64,000 nucleotides of DNA from Takakia lepidozioides (GCA_030704615.1 CM060732.1:60927053-60991052), one strand, 5' to 3'; counted from the first letter of the stretch, positions 34,118 to 46,187 are shown. Notes: generated by a model from the letters alone, not told the origin. A program made the numbers and translations.

Positions 34118-35648
34118 ATGGATGCCAAGAAACAGTTGCAGCCAAAAAGACAGCGGCGCGAGAAGCGGTGCTTGATGCGAGGGGTAAAAATGACAAGAAA
34201 CAAAAACAAAAAGTACAATGCAACTATCACTGTTAAGGGCAAGCATCTCGATTTGGGGACTTGCCAATCTGAAGAAGAGGCCGCACACCTTTACGACCGG
34301 TAAATTTTGTACGAATCAGAGGCTTGTGTGGATCAATTGTCCAGCTTTTTGGGATCGTTGTGTACACAGAGAGGTGTGTCTGACCAGCTGTATATCAAAC
34401 TGGGTAAAGAGTACTTGAGAGATGAGTGGGATTGCTGGAATAGCTTTGTGATTTGTCTTCTCAACATGCACATGGCTGCTGCCTGTCTTGTACTGTTTAA
34501 GGTTAGACCACAAAAAGGTTCACTATTTTGGGAGCGGTGTAGTGTAATCTTGAAAGCAGCTTCTGCTCAACATACAGCTTCCTTTTTGGAGGAAAGACAC
34601 CATACAGTTGCCAAGAAAAGATCTGCACCCACATCTGGCCAAGAGGGCCAATGACCTGGGACTTAGGTCCTAGTGATGCTAGAGAAGTGGGCAGTGCATG
34701 GTTGCACTTAATTCTTGGTGAAAGAAGAATGGTTGGCTAAGTAAATACCAGCTAAATGTGAAGGTCGTGGGCAGGGCGGCATACGTATGTGGAAGGAAGA
34801 CCAATTATGAATTGCCAAATGAAGTCAAGCAAGAGCTGGACCGTGTGCAGTGGGAGGACTTTGTTACCTCGCTGCAGGAAGGGAAAGTGAATGAAAGTAA
34901 GTCAGTTAGTTACTTTTCTCAGGATCAGTTCTCAGTGGGAAGCGGTTCATGTCCCCTACATACTACAGAAGGTTTCAAATTAACTCCAGAAAATTCGGAG
35001 CTCTTGATATTCATGGTTTGGATGGTAAGGCTTGGTATGTTAATTCAACGAGTCCTTAAAATATTTTGAAAGGACTACACCCAGAACAACAATCAGAATC
35101 AATTTGCAACATAGTTGAACAGCCATAGCTCATGCATGGAAGTGGTCCAGTTGTTCCAGAAGGACCTTTGTTTCCTTCCACATTTTAGATTTTTCTATTT
35201 TCTGCAACCTAAAAAGAAAAGAGTCTGTGTTCTCAAGCCATTTCGCCTGATGAAGGGGATTTGAGTCGGGTAGCTGGCTATTGCTTTGCATGGCCGCTTA
35301 TCCTTTCTATGGCACTTCGACAGTTGGATATCACTCTTGTTGGTTTTGGAGGAGGCTTCACTCATGTTCCTCAGTACGTATAAGTTTAATATGCAGGGTT
35401 GGGTTTAGGGCATACATATTCTGTCTCTTCAACTACTTGCAGATCTCCTTTGCCTCTCTAGGTCATTTGAGAAACAGCAGCAGAAACCAGTCCTGAATGC
35501 TATTTCGGTGAGCCGCCCATCTGAACCATTTTGGCCAGATTTAACCCTCACGCTTTTTGCAGAAACGCAACAGCAGGGGAAGCCTGAGACAGGAGACGTA
35601 CAGGAACAGCAACCCACCACTGATGCCTCTGAGCATTCATCATCATAA
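34118..35648 (+). CDS. AP2-like protein, module 1 (At4g13040/APD1-like)
   Basis: Exons 34118-34299 (the exon proper begins 34107), 34775-34896 and 35443-35648 join in frame to about 169 residues ending HSSS. Exon 1 encodes a basic stretch and MRGVKMTRNKNKKYNATI, then GTCQSEEEAAHLYDR; exon 2 continues AAYVCGRKTNYELPNEVKQE and QWEDFVTSL. This is the layout of APD1-type AP2 proteins: a reduced AP2 fold followed by the (F/Y)xCGRxxNxEL and W-E-D/E-F blocks. The last exon is Q/P-rich (SFEKQQQKPVL). Family members are nuclear regulators. The ATG at 34118 may be the start, or an upstream exon may exist. Confidence 0.7.
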
Positions 35649-35943
35649 GACATGGTGGGACTGCACTACAAGCCTAACACACTGAAACCCACAATCCAAT
35701 CTCTTGGGTCAACATTTATGTCTTTACAAGTAGCAATCCTGTGTCTTTGGTCAACGATTGGGTGTACTACTAGTCTCATAATGCCCATTGTTTTCTTTTT
35801 GCAGTTTGGTTACTATCATGTCTGGCTGTTGTATCTTCTGCCTCTTAAGACCCCTTTTCACTCTACCTTATTTTTGTAGGTAGTTTTAATAAAAATTTGA
35901 ACTCTTGTCAACATGGGCTGATTAGTCATCTATCTTTGTTCAG

Positions 35944-36851
35944 GTCAGTCAGAGAGGGAACTTACCGATATTGAACCCGGAATGGGGATTCTCCAACTTG
36001 GAAGGCAGCAGAGAAAACAGGAGCGATGCTTGCTGCAGGGAATGTGTCCAAGAAGGGACTGGTTCACAGCTCATATTTATGTAAAAGGCTTGCGTTTCTG
36101 TGTGGGCACTTGCAAATCAAAGGAAGCAGCTGCACATCTCGTTGATAGGTAAAGTTCCATTGATTTGTGGTCAGTATATCAAGAAGATTTCTAGCCAAAT
36201 TTGGAGTCTTAACATTCCTTGATTCCCACTTTTGTCTCCCTGCAAATTGTTTGCTGTTGAGGATTGAGCTTTCCCGGTTTGTGGAAAGTGAACAGAGAAG
36301 AGTTTGATCAAGTTTCTTCCAGACTGCTATGAAGACAATTTAACCAGCCAGCAGGGTGATTCTGAATGTGGTAGGGCAATGTATGTATGTGGAAGGGACC
36401 CTCCCAATTTTGAGTTATCTGAGGAAGAAAAGCAAGAGCTGCAGGGTTTTGAGTGGGAGGATTTTCTAGCCTTCACCCACAAACGAAACAGAAGTGAGTT
36501 GCCCAACTACATTGATTCTGTCCGACCTTTATTTCTGCTTCTCAACTGCCGACAAGACAATCTGTCTTCAAAGTGTGCAATGATGTCGCTCATGTTCCAC
36601 ACTCTGCGTGATATATGCTGCAGTTATGTGCTATAGTGACAGTGATACTCAGTTTGATATTGGAAGTTCTGGTTTTTCCATAGGCAGATCGCGTATGTTC
36701 TCACTCAGAGGGGTTTCAATGTTTTTTGCTATGGATTGTTGGTGCACAGTTCATGTAAACTATCCCCCGAAGTACTAGCATGTTATCAGCATAAAATAGC
36801 TGATACCGACTTGTTGCAGAGAAGATATGGAAGAGGAATCTAGAGCACTAG
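35944..36851 (+). CDS. AP2-like protein or domain, module 2
   Basis: Exons 35944-36148 and 36375-36493 repeat the plan of module 1: RCLLQGMCPRRDWFTAHI, GTCKSKEAAAHLVDR, then AMYVCGRDPPNFELSEEEKQ and WEDFLAF. Both exons enter and leave in the same phases as module 1 and both first exons begin GTCAG. A possible last exon at 36820-36851 adds KKIWKRNLEH and a stop; another candidate lies near 36683. The modules may be one gene (exon 34896 also joins 35944 in frame) or two. The AP2 part is more diverged than in module 1. Confidence 0.6.
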
Positions 36852-36946
36852 ATGTATGCTGAAACAGCAACTTTCACCTGATGGTTCGTTGGGAGTCATT
36901 TTCGAAATCAGGAAAATGTAGGACACTGCTGCAATCTCAAATAGGA

Positions 36947-38768
36947 TCAAACAGTTTGACCTTCGACTGCGACTCTTTTGCAAGACTCACTTTCAGATTG
37001 AAGACTCGCCTCTAAATTCGCGCGTGCCTTCTCTGATTCCGTAGCGGTAATTCTCTTAGTGCTATTCCTTGTCGTATTCTTCCTTGGCGGCATTGTCCAT
37101 ATGACTGAGTTCACGTGGATCCATTGAGGAGGATCTGATGGGTTATACTCCCAGACTTTTGACCAGCAGTCCCTATACCTGTTCAAGTTAGATGGGTCAC
37201 CTTCTTTTTTCGGTCTCCACCACTCCACCCTCACTTTCTTAAAATTACGATTCTCCTTTTCACGGATCACATCAGATATTGCCACCTCCAACTGGGAACG
37301 TCCTTGGGTCATGAGGGCGAACCAGCACAAAAAACCCTTTTTCAATATCCTTCAACGGATTGAAGGGTATTCCCGGACGTTTACACCTTGGGCCACAGTA
37401 AGGTTTTGGAATTTCATCCTCTTCTGCCATATCATCCTGTGTTTGTGGTTGGATTCCATCTCTCCGATGGTTCTTCGACCATCTTGTTTTCGGCTAGAAA
37501 TCCTCAAGAAGCTGAATATTCTTGGGAGTCTCTGGTATTGGCTTATCCAGTTCAACGAGGATGTTTCCCCAATATTGATCGTATTGTTTCATAACAACTC
37601 TATAATGACATCAGGCAATACTCCTTTCATCCAAAAATCCCATGTATTTTTTTATTCCATTTTTTATGAAGGATTGTTTTTCGGAGGAGTCGTCTTCAAC
37701 TCCCCAGATCGGAATTCTTGGAACGGCAGGTCACCTTAAGGGAATTTGGGAGTCCCGTCAGGATTTGACTTCCACATCTTCCACATCTTCACGTTGGTGT
37801 TCTTTGGAAGCCAATCTGAATCAGTAGCTGACTTCTTGTACTTCATGACGGGCCAACCTTCCGCATCTACAAAAATCGGAACATGTGCATCTCGGAAGTC
37901 CCGACTAACTCTTTTTTTCCTCAATACACTCTCCTCAATACTTGGCCAACTAATCTGATCGGCTGATGCATGGTTCACACAAGAAGTTATGAAGATAGCA
38001 TCATCGTTCATTGCAGTCTTAGACCAGTTCCACATGAAGGAATCGTACATAGTCACGTTATCATGCTTCATGAATAAGATGAAATTGAGGATACGTTGCT
38101 CAGTGGACAACTTCAGAGGGCGTCCAGAAACAATATGAATTTCACTTGTTGTCCTGGCATGTGTCATGATCGTTGGTACAACAATGGCATATAACTCATC
38201 AAATTCAGTCACAAGGGCCGGTATTGCTCTCATAGTTGCTAAGACTTCACGAACACCTTCATTGTGGTTGATTGAAGGTTGCCCCCCTCCTCCATCTCGT
38301 TTGAATTGAACATGTCCACTGAATTGGCCACCACAAGCGGACACTGAAATCACATCAAAGCCTCCTGATCCATATCGTCAAAAAGCTCTCCATCGCTACT
38401 GGAGGAGGAACTAGCAGAGGTATGAGATGAAGAATATGAATCCATGAAGCAATGCAGAGCAACCTAATTGCAAGTTGGAAGAGAGTGTGGACGAGCTTGG
38501 CATGGGTCCAAGCTGTTGTTTGAGGCAAGGCAGAACAACCTTTGTATATGGTTTAGGGGTACGCGAACAAGCTTGGCAGGAGGCCCACGCTGCCATTAGG
38601 TTGACCCACGTTACTAAAATGCTCGCCCGTCCCCACTTTTTGCCGCTCGTGCCCATTTCTCTTGACTTCACGGATAGGCACTTACTGCCCACCATTATGA
38701 CATGTGGGGATAGATCCAAGGGTCAAACAAGGCCCCACTTAACGAATAACTTTAATGTGTTGGATACT
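36947..38768 (-). pseudogene. Chimeric Harbinger relic (element A)
   Basis: From 38768 to about 37895 it matches element B (59519-60365): the same non-coding start (GTTAAGTGGGGCC on the coding strand), then SGQFSGHVQFKRDGGGGQP, LKLSTEQRILNFILF and the segment ending ISWPSIEE. At this point B goes on to the DDE domain, whereas A changes to unrelated sequence (AEGWPVMKYKKSATDSDWLP, then after breaks VRVEWWRPKKEGDPSNLNRY). So the catalytic part was replaced. The second part may derive from another transposon. No right end found. Confidence 0.7.
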
Positions 38769-38901
38769 TTTGTGATATTAGAAATCATTTTGCCAGCAAA
38801 GAATATTTTGGGTAATTTTAAAGTTTGAAAAAAAATGGCAATACCCATAGTTTCTCTGGCTGAATCTGTCGAGAAGTAAAGAACCTCTAGGGCTGGTTGT
38901 C

Positions 38902-38976
38902 GGCGAGGAGGGATTCGAACTCGCGACACCGTGGTTCGTAACCACGTGCTCTAAATTTCCTCTGAGCTATAGGCCT
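38902..38976 (-). tRNA. trnR-ACG: Organelle-type tRNA-Arg (ACG), probably a nuclear-inserted relic
   Basis: The minus strand reads TATAGCTCAGAGG..., anticodon stem-loop CGTGGTTACGAACCACG (anticodon ACG), variable GTGTC, T-loop GTTCGAATCC and CCTCGCC. The arrangement is that of plastid trnR-ACG as I remember it. The T-stem has two changes that weaken pairing (GCGAG against CCCTC), and the D-loop is lengthened, so it is likely an inactive nuclear copy of organelle DNA. I could not assign the flanks to a plastid or mitochondrial neighbour. Confidence 0.7.
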
Positions 38977-38979
38977 GCT

Positions 38980-40000
38980 TTCACTGGATCTGTTACCATG
39001 AGCCTTTTCCGGAAGCAACAAGCAACCTTTCCCCTTTCTTTTGGCAAACCAGAGATTGTTTCGCCGATGAAACCTATTTGGAGATCTAATGTGTTTATAG
39101 ATTTTGGAAAAAAACAAGATAATTTCATTGGTGAAACGTCTATTAAAAATTTCATTTCTGTGTTTTGTTTCTTTTTTAAAACTTTTTTAAACAGCGAGAG
39201 AAGCCGGAGGCCCATACTAGTGTCATCATATATTACATGGTATTATACATAATATTTTTATCACAGAATAATAAACCTGAAAATTCGCCCATTTATCTTT
39301 CATACATTGTTCAATAAGAGATCTCTTACATGATGGAGGTATTACCTAGAGAAGGCAAATCAGGAAGTAGTTTTCAGCAAAGGAGAGGAGGTGACACCTT
39401 GGGAAGGCACAATAGGGGCTTAACAATTTTCAACACCCATGCGTAGTCCTCTCTTTAGAATAAAGAGAAACGACTAAAAGTAGTTCTTAGTAAGTAGTAT
39501 GAAGCCTATTTACGCCTGAACACCTAATGTATCCGCATGTATCTGCCTAATGAAATCTTTGAATTGTCATGTCCAACATTTCTTTTCCATAAGTTGAAAA
39601 GTCGATGTATGTGTTTCCGATTCCTTGTGCCATCCGAAAATCCTTGTTCGTATTCTTCATAGTCCAAGGAAGGAAATGATTTCTAGATTGTGGGAGCTTT
39701 CTTATGAAGTGTCATGGGTTTTAATATAAAATCCATTGTTTGTCAAGCCGTAAACTTCATAATGAAAATTTCATGGCTCGAGTCCATGAACTGCAAACAA
39801 TATGAGTTTGGCTACAAATGGATCGAGATTCCATGATTCACTAAAATAATAAGTCCACGTATCACTCCAGTCATTTTCTTACACGTCATTTTTACACACA
39901 TAGCTCCATGATAAAGGTTGTAGTTGTTTACTTCTGACACTGTTTACTTCAATATGAAAGCTAAGTTCTTTGGGTATTCTGCTAAGCTCGGTTACAGACT
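38980..40000. other. No gene recognised
   Basis: AT-rich sequence with short frames. Right of the tRNA there is a 76-codon minus frame with basic residues but no family. Confidence 0.4.
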
Positions 40001-40029
40001 GCTGCTAGCCTGGCTAATTTCACCCAAAA

Positions 40030-40960
40030 ATGGTAAAAAAAAAGGTTGCACCTCGCCAACGCTAGGATTCAATGGAGCAAGGTCTCGAAGGACGTTTGGC
40101 GCAAAGAAAGGGCTGCCAAGATATCAGCCTTTCTTTGGAAAATCGTCAATAGAATCCTGCTAGTTGCTGCTCGTATCTCTGGTGGCTATGAGGAATCTAT
40201 TGAACACTGCCTCATTAGGTGCCCACTGCCCTGAAAGGTCTGGTCTTTGGTGGATGCCTTTAACTCCAATTGGACTCCTCTGGGCTCCCCTTCGCCCCTG
40301 TTGTTCCTCCTTAATTGGTTTGAGGGGCATCTTTGGAGCTCCTGTTCTGTATGGTCGTGCCTCCGGGCACACACACTATGGATTCTATGGAAATCCAGTT
40401 GCGCGTTTGTGTATGATGGGTGTGGCCCCAGCATCAAATCTATTATGCATATTTTATTTTCGGATCTGATGACTGAGGGGTATAAGGCATGGGGGTCTTG
40501 GTTGCAGCCTGTAACAGGTGTGGCGAACTGAGGAGGCAGCAGCTTATCTCAGAGTTTGATCTCTCATGGGGCAAGGATAACATCCTCTGCACCCACACAG
40601 CTACCTCGTCCATTATATTCTGGCATCACCTCCTCCCCAATCAATGGCAAGTCCTCGATGAATAAGATGGCCCGGAGGTTAACTGGAGGCATCGCAATTA
40701 GCTCAGGATTCCGAGGACTAAGGCTTAGTTGGATTTTGGTGCTCAGCTGTAGTTAGTTTAGGCTCATTTCCCCCCCTTCCGTTTGCAGTCATTCTCTGCT
40801 TTAGACTCTATCCTTTTCCTCCTTCAGGCTTCTAGAGTTCCTTCGGGCTTGGTGTTGCCCAAGATTAGAATCTCGTGGACTATGGCTCAGCAGGATTTTG
40901 GTGCTGATGATTCTGTTTTTACTTTGCTCCTGACTCTGATCTACTTTCGCAAGGAGCTTT
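40030..40960 (+). pseudogene. LINE (L1-like) ORF2 C-terminal end and 3' region
   Basis: At 40046-40234 the frame reads WSKVSKDVWRKERAAKISAF, then LWKIVNRILLVAARI and IEHCLIRCPLP, matching the zf-RVT region at the end of plant L1 ORF2 (W...K...FLWK..., then EHL...CP). The next frame (HLWSSCSVWSCLRAHTLWILW) continues the usual tail. The non-coding part at 40700-40960 is shared with 52190-52400 (TTCGGGCTTGGTGTTGCCC, TCCTGACTCTGATCTACTTT). 5'-truncated. Confidence 0.7.
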
Positions 40961-40984
40961 AGAACGATTCCCTCATGGGGAAAA

Positions 40985-41810
40985 GGGCAAAATGCCCTTA
41001 GATATTCGTACTGATTTATACGTCAGAGGGAATTGTGCAACAGTGGAAATGTTTGCGTACTTCCCACTGTTCACAGGAAACAATTACCCCGCTAATTTTC
41101 CCTTCCTGATTTTCCCCGGTGCATTTATTTTTTCCCACTGCATTTTCCCTATTTGGATTTTTCCCTGGTGTATTTATTTTTCCCCAATGCACCTTTCCCC
41201 TATTGAGATTTTTCCCTTTGCGGAATTGTTTTTTCCTCTATACTTTTCCCCGTGAGGTTTTCCTTTAATCTTTGCCCGTGTATTTTTTTCCTAGAAGGTT
41301 TTTTTCCTTCTTGGTTTGTTTCCCATGAACTGCTTTGCAATTAATTGCCATAGCTCTCACGTATAATCCACAACCATGGGGATGCAGTGCTGATTGTAAG
41401 TTAGTAGGAGCCTTGACATCATAGCAGCAAGCACACTGTTGATAACAACAGTGCTTATGTAGGCCTGTACCTCACACAGATGGGATGTCTTTGGCTAATG
41501 GGTGTTGTGCCAGTTCTTCATTAGAGGGCAAGCAGAGAAAGGAGACAGAAGTATTTTCCAGAAGAGAGCTTTTCAAACCAGGAAGCCATTACCGAGACTT
41601 TTTACCTTATCTGCATTGCTTTGCAGTGGAAATGGAGGTTGAAACACAGAGCACTAGAAACCAGGCAATTAATCGCTGATCGAAGTCAGAGTGCCCTAAA
41701 CCCTACTCACCACTCCCTACCGGTGCCAAAATAGGGGCCAGTAATTCAACTCCGTGAGGCACCTAAGCCACTATAAGTCCTCGATATTATCGAGACAAAG
41801 GTCTACAACC
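40985..41810. other. Pyrimidine-rich stretch, no gene
   Basis: At 41090-41330 the motif TTTTCCC(C) recurs about every 15-25 bases. It could be the end of the LINE or an old repeat. No gene was recognised from there to 41810. Confidence 0.4.
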
Positions 41811-41813
41811 TCT

Positions 41814-44456
41814 TCACCCGTCAACTTTGGGAGATTGACCAATCTCACCTTCTCTCCCAAAGCCCACTGTACCACTATGTCTAAAGCAGCCAAGCGCTGC
41901 TTGAAGGTTGACTTCAATTTCTTCAATTCGAGTAACAAAAGCTTCTACAGAAGGCATCACATCATGCAAAGTTGTGACACCCATCACATGTTTAGCAATT
42001 GTCTGCTTTCCTGCATATGACAAGTGTTTTAGTACCTTGTACTTGTCATCTGTCACAAACATTTTTGCTGATGTTGCTGCTGTTGGCCACACATACTCCT
42101 CATCCACACTAAACCTCTTTTTCTTTGGAATCCTGCAGCTCTTTCGGGAGGTAATCAGCCCTGCTGCACTGACCTGCACTGGCCTCCTTTCCTCTCCAAG
42201 AACTGGAGGTTTGCTCATTGAAGTCTTGGACCTCAAATGGTTAATTGTTGCTTCAATATCTCCCCTTGTGCCTATCACTGCAGCCTCCACTTGATTCTGG
42301 AGTAAATGCCCAACCATATGGGTTAAGTTACACACATTCAAGACAGCACAAAGTAGCAAGTTACCAGATTTCTACTTAAAAACAGACCTGCATGAGTCCC
42401 TCAGAATGCAATATCTCCTCCAGCACCTTCAACTCTGGCGTTATGTCCTGTCCACAAAAGGATTATTTGTTAACTTCACTGCTCTCCATGCAATAGTCAG
42501 TGCCCACATAAAACCGTCACTGAATTTTTACTGCCTAGCACTTTCAGCCAATTCTTTCAACAACAGTTGTTGCTTAGGGTGGGACCATATTCAGTCATTA
42601 ACTTTGTGACAATCCAGTTCCCATGACCATACTTCCAAGCTCATCCATAAACAACATAACTCCTATGCTTGCGAGATAGATCCTCTCTAATTTATTTTGA
42701 CAGAACAAGGAAGGACTGGGCATTGTCCGTACCTCACAGAGATTGACAAAGTCAAACATTGCAGCGAAAAATTTACAGCTACACTGCCACATTAACTATC
42801 ACATCTCAATGAACAACTTTCTGTGTCTGGAGCTGAGGAGCATGGAGGTGGAGTGAGAGGAGTTACTGGGTGGCTGTCTTGGGCTGGGGTCGGTGATGGA
42901 AAAAGTGGACTTGGTAGTGTGTTTAGTACCTCGGTACCCAAGTGAGTTGTGCCCCCAGGTCCCATCCCAACAACTCCCCCGTTGTTACCAGGCAAGTTGT
43001 TCTGGCTCATTGATGGGGCTCCAGCCCCCATGTCAGTGCCCATGCGAGCCACATTTGACGCCATCATCTGCAACACAAACAATCAGATTCTCATATTTGT
43101 ACCAACCCACCCACCTTGCGAACTTTGACAACTTAGCCAGCTGACCATGGCAGACATCCAAAGCTTGCTTGAATAAGACAGACAGATCTCCAGTTAGCAG
43201 AAATGGACCCTATGCCTCAATTAATACAAGGAAGAACTATCAGATAGAACTATCTAGCTACCTCCATCATAGACAACAATATCAATCCAGGACAACGACA
43301 ACTTTGCATTTCATTGTTGGACAAACAAATAACTATCTGAAGAGTAGTCTAGAACCAATTTGTAAGTCATGCCTGGTAAGTCATACCTGTTGCTGGGGAG
43401 GCAGCTGGCCTGGAGGTAAACCATGTTGTGGATATGCCATCCCCATTGGACTGGTCTGTTGTATCATAGAGTATCAAACTGGAAAAATAAAGATGATTTG
43501 GCTGCTTGTGAAGCAGTTGTGAAGCAGGTGAATCAATACCACACAAAATAGCCCAGACAATTTTTTCAGAATGAAGAGCAAGAGGGATAGCAACAAACCT
43601 TAGTGGAGGTGCCAATCCCAGCAGTCTCAGCATGAGGGATTGTAATCACCAGCTAGAATCTGTCCTCTTCAGTGCCTGCCAAGAGGAGTCAAGATCTTAC
43701 ATCAGCATCCAAGCAGTAGAGAACCTGAACAACAACCCTAATATCTTTCTAAAGGTGCAGGACCGAGCCAAGGTATGGGGGAAGCACATACCGAGCCAAG
43801 TTTTTTGCCCTCGGAGTGCTTAAACTCCTTGAATTTTTCGTAGAGATCGTCGATCTTCCATCGCATCAGAACTGTCGTGCCCTAATGCTCAAAAAGCAAG
43901 GCAGCAAGAGTTGGTCCCCGCTCCCGGATGAAACTCTTCACCTGTTGTTGCGATGAATCATTGTGACGCATATTCGTTGAGAAGAAAGACTTCACTAGAG
44001 GATCCTCCCTGTCTCTAAACCACTCCCTAAATAAGCTGCAAATTGTTGTTATAAGTCCTCCACTGGCGAGGATGATACTTCCGTAGATATGCTCGTCCAT
44101 ACTCCGTAGTTGGGACATTACGGGGTCGCTTCCCAAAAACTCGCTCGTAGGATGGTGCAGGAATTTCACCACTCTCCATGACCATGACAAGCTGTGGATC
44201 AGCTTGTGGCTGAGGAAGCACCACTGGCATTGCAGGGACAACCGCTGGCAAAGAAACAGGCTTTAAACACTTCTCTCATGAGTGGAGCCATCATCATGGG
44301 AGGGCAAAGGGACCATCGCTGCTGCATTCCGTGGTAGTCCACAGTGAGCGCAAAATTTTGCCTCCAACGATATACATCTCTCCCCACAACCCTCGCAGAA
44401 TGCAAGTATACCTCGCTTATCGCTGACCTGAGCTTCCATCGTGAACTGCCCCTCAC
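41814..44456 (-). CDS. Unidentified multi-exon gene (partial model)
   Basis: Exon-like pieces with fitting splice sites, right to left: 44456-43790 (AMPVVLPQPQADPQLVMVM, PSYERVFGKRPRN, FREWFRDREDPLVKSFF, then MRWKIDDLYEKFKEF) in more than one frame; about 43474-43387 (MIQQTSPMGMAYPQHGLPPG, ends PPQQQ); 43079-42792 (MMASNVARMGTDMGAGAPSM, P/G-rich); about 42450-42398 (PELKVLEEILHSEGLMQ); 42297-41814 (NQVEAAVIGTRGDIEATINH and RKSCRIPKKKRF, with a coiled end). PPQQQ joins MMASN in frame. The G/P/Q-rich parts suggest a nuclear cofactor. The rightmost piece has stops, so part may be dead or differently spliced. Confidence 0.4.
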
Positions 44457-44862
44457 ATCAGAAAATTGCCAAAAAGGGTCAAGTCACCCCGGTTGCATGA
44501 CAATTTTCAGACCATTCATCACAATAACACCATCAATAGCAGTTTCAGAGAACCTTGTTCAGAAAGCACAAAAGGCGGCCCCCACTGTTCTGCTCCAATT
44601 ATGGCCAATGTGCTGTCAATTACACTCTGTAACTCAAAAATACCACACAGCCTGAGTCAACCAAGACACCAAAGCTCTTGACAACAATTCAAACTGACCA
44701 TAATTATATAGTGCTTAGATTGTGAGCAGCAATTGTGTCTCGCTTTCTTTCAGCAACTGCCACTGCAGTCTACTTAATGGACACAAACATAATGGAACTT
44801 AAAATCAACAATTTCTAAATTTAGGCCAAGTCTTAAGGGTAGAGGACAGGAGTCAAGTGAGT

Positions 44863-45060
44863 CCTACATAGGCAGTCTTTTCCACTCTCTCAGCCTTTCA
44901 TCATATTGGGGAATGACCTGATGTATATATGTCAGTGTGGAATACCAGGTCTGTGAACGTAAGAACCTGAAGATTCTGTCAGCTCTGCTCTTCACCAAAT
45001 CAGACTTTGCACTGAAGTCATAGAGGACACCTGAAAGAGGACAGGTGAGTATGATCAACT
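44863..45060 (-). CDS. Isolated terminal exon of an unknown gene
   Basis: After a CTTTCAG acceptor the frame reads VLYDFSAKSDLVKSRADRIF, RFLRSQTWYSTLTYIHQVIP and EWKRLPM with a stop. It is free of breaks over 60 codons. No upstream exon is visible because group II intron-like and transposon DNA lies there. It may be the end of a gene broken by these insertions. Confidence 0.35.
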
Positions 45061-45639
45061 TTGCAGTTAGCAAGGTGTGACATTTTCTGTACCCAGACAC
45101 TGCTTAGTTACCCGGGTTGACCAGAAGAGACCATGACGCCTCTGTCATCGTTATTGAGCTAGTTCCATGCAGGTGAGACCGGCCCGCTTCCCAAGGCTCA
45201 GGCTCTTGTGTAGGTCTCTGATGAAAGAAACTTTTACCTCCAGGGAGACCTTATGCAAGGCATGGACAAGGAAAATACCTGATTAAGGAGTAGAGTGTCA
45301 AACAGTGTGAATGGTGACTGTTTGCTGTTTTCACCTGATCTACAACATCACAAGCCCATTCCTCTTTGGGGGAGCCTTTGGAAAAGACCAATGAAGTACC
45401 TTCTCTTTTCCTTTACCGGTGAGGAGTCGCCACAGTTGTATATAAGTGCGCCAGCTCTTGGCTAACAGTTGAGATCAGACGTTTGGGAAGCAGAGAATGT
45501 GGGAGCAGGGAAGTAGAACCTCCATCTACATGACAAACAGGAAAAGAGACTGTGATGACAACACCCACTCAAAGCTCTAGTTGACTCCAACATCTCAAGT
45601 ATGACAGATGCAATTGAAGTATGGAGCTGTAGACAGTAC

Positions 45640-46170
45640 GGAATCCATGGATGAGTTATGAGTTGAGGGGGGACACCGTAAGCGGATGTCTAAAAGCTCG
45701 TCAAGGATGACCAGGACGAGCCTCCGGGCTCGACTGGATAGTTTGACAGACTGTGAACTGTGAACGGATTTGCCTTTGTATTTTGGGCATGTCGAAACCG
45801 CATGAGTTCCCCGGGGTATAGTACAGTCCTAAAAATCGGCATAGGTTAGGTGCTATTAATGGAACAACATGGTAAACCCCTATTTCTCCATATGGAGATG
45901 CGCCCGTAAGGGCATATGACGAGATGTGGGTAGAGGGAACCCAAAAAAGCGAAGACCGAGCTGTAAAGGCTCGGATAGGGTTACGTGACCTGCGTCGAAA
46001 GGTGGCTTACTTGGGTAAAGTGACATTTACTACAATTGGATCAAAGCAAATATGAGGGCAACTCGGCGTGTTCAAGCACTGGGTTGAACCGTAGAAGCGG
46101 CGCCCGAAGAACAAAAACTGCCTTTTTTTAAATTGTGGTGGTATGGGAGTCCGTAGGCGTTTTCAGGTCT
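45640..46170 (+). other. Group II intron-like segment, likely of mitochondrial origin
   Basis: Structured, stop-rich sequence with words I associate with domain I of plant mitochondrial group II introns: GCGCCCGTAAGGGCATATGA, GAGGGAACCC, GGCTCGGATAGGGTTACGTG, ACCTGCGTCGAAAGGTGGCT, CAATTGGATCAAAGCAAATA and GGGCAACTCGGCGTGTTCAA. It stops abruptly at a T-run at 46130-46137. No exon or maturase is seen. Probably a nuclear copy of mitochondrial DNA; recognition is from memory only. Confidence 0.5.
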
Positions 46171-46187
46171 ACAATTTCCGAGGCAAA

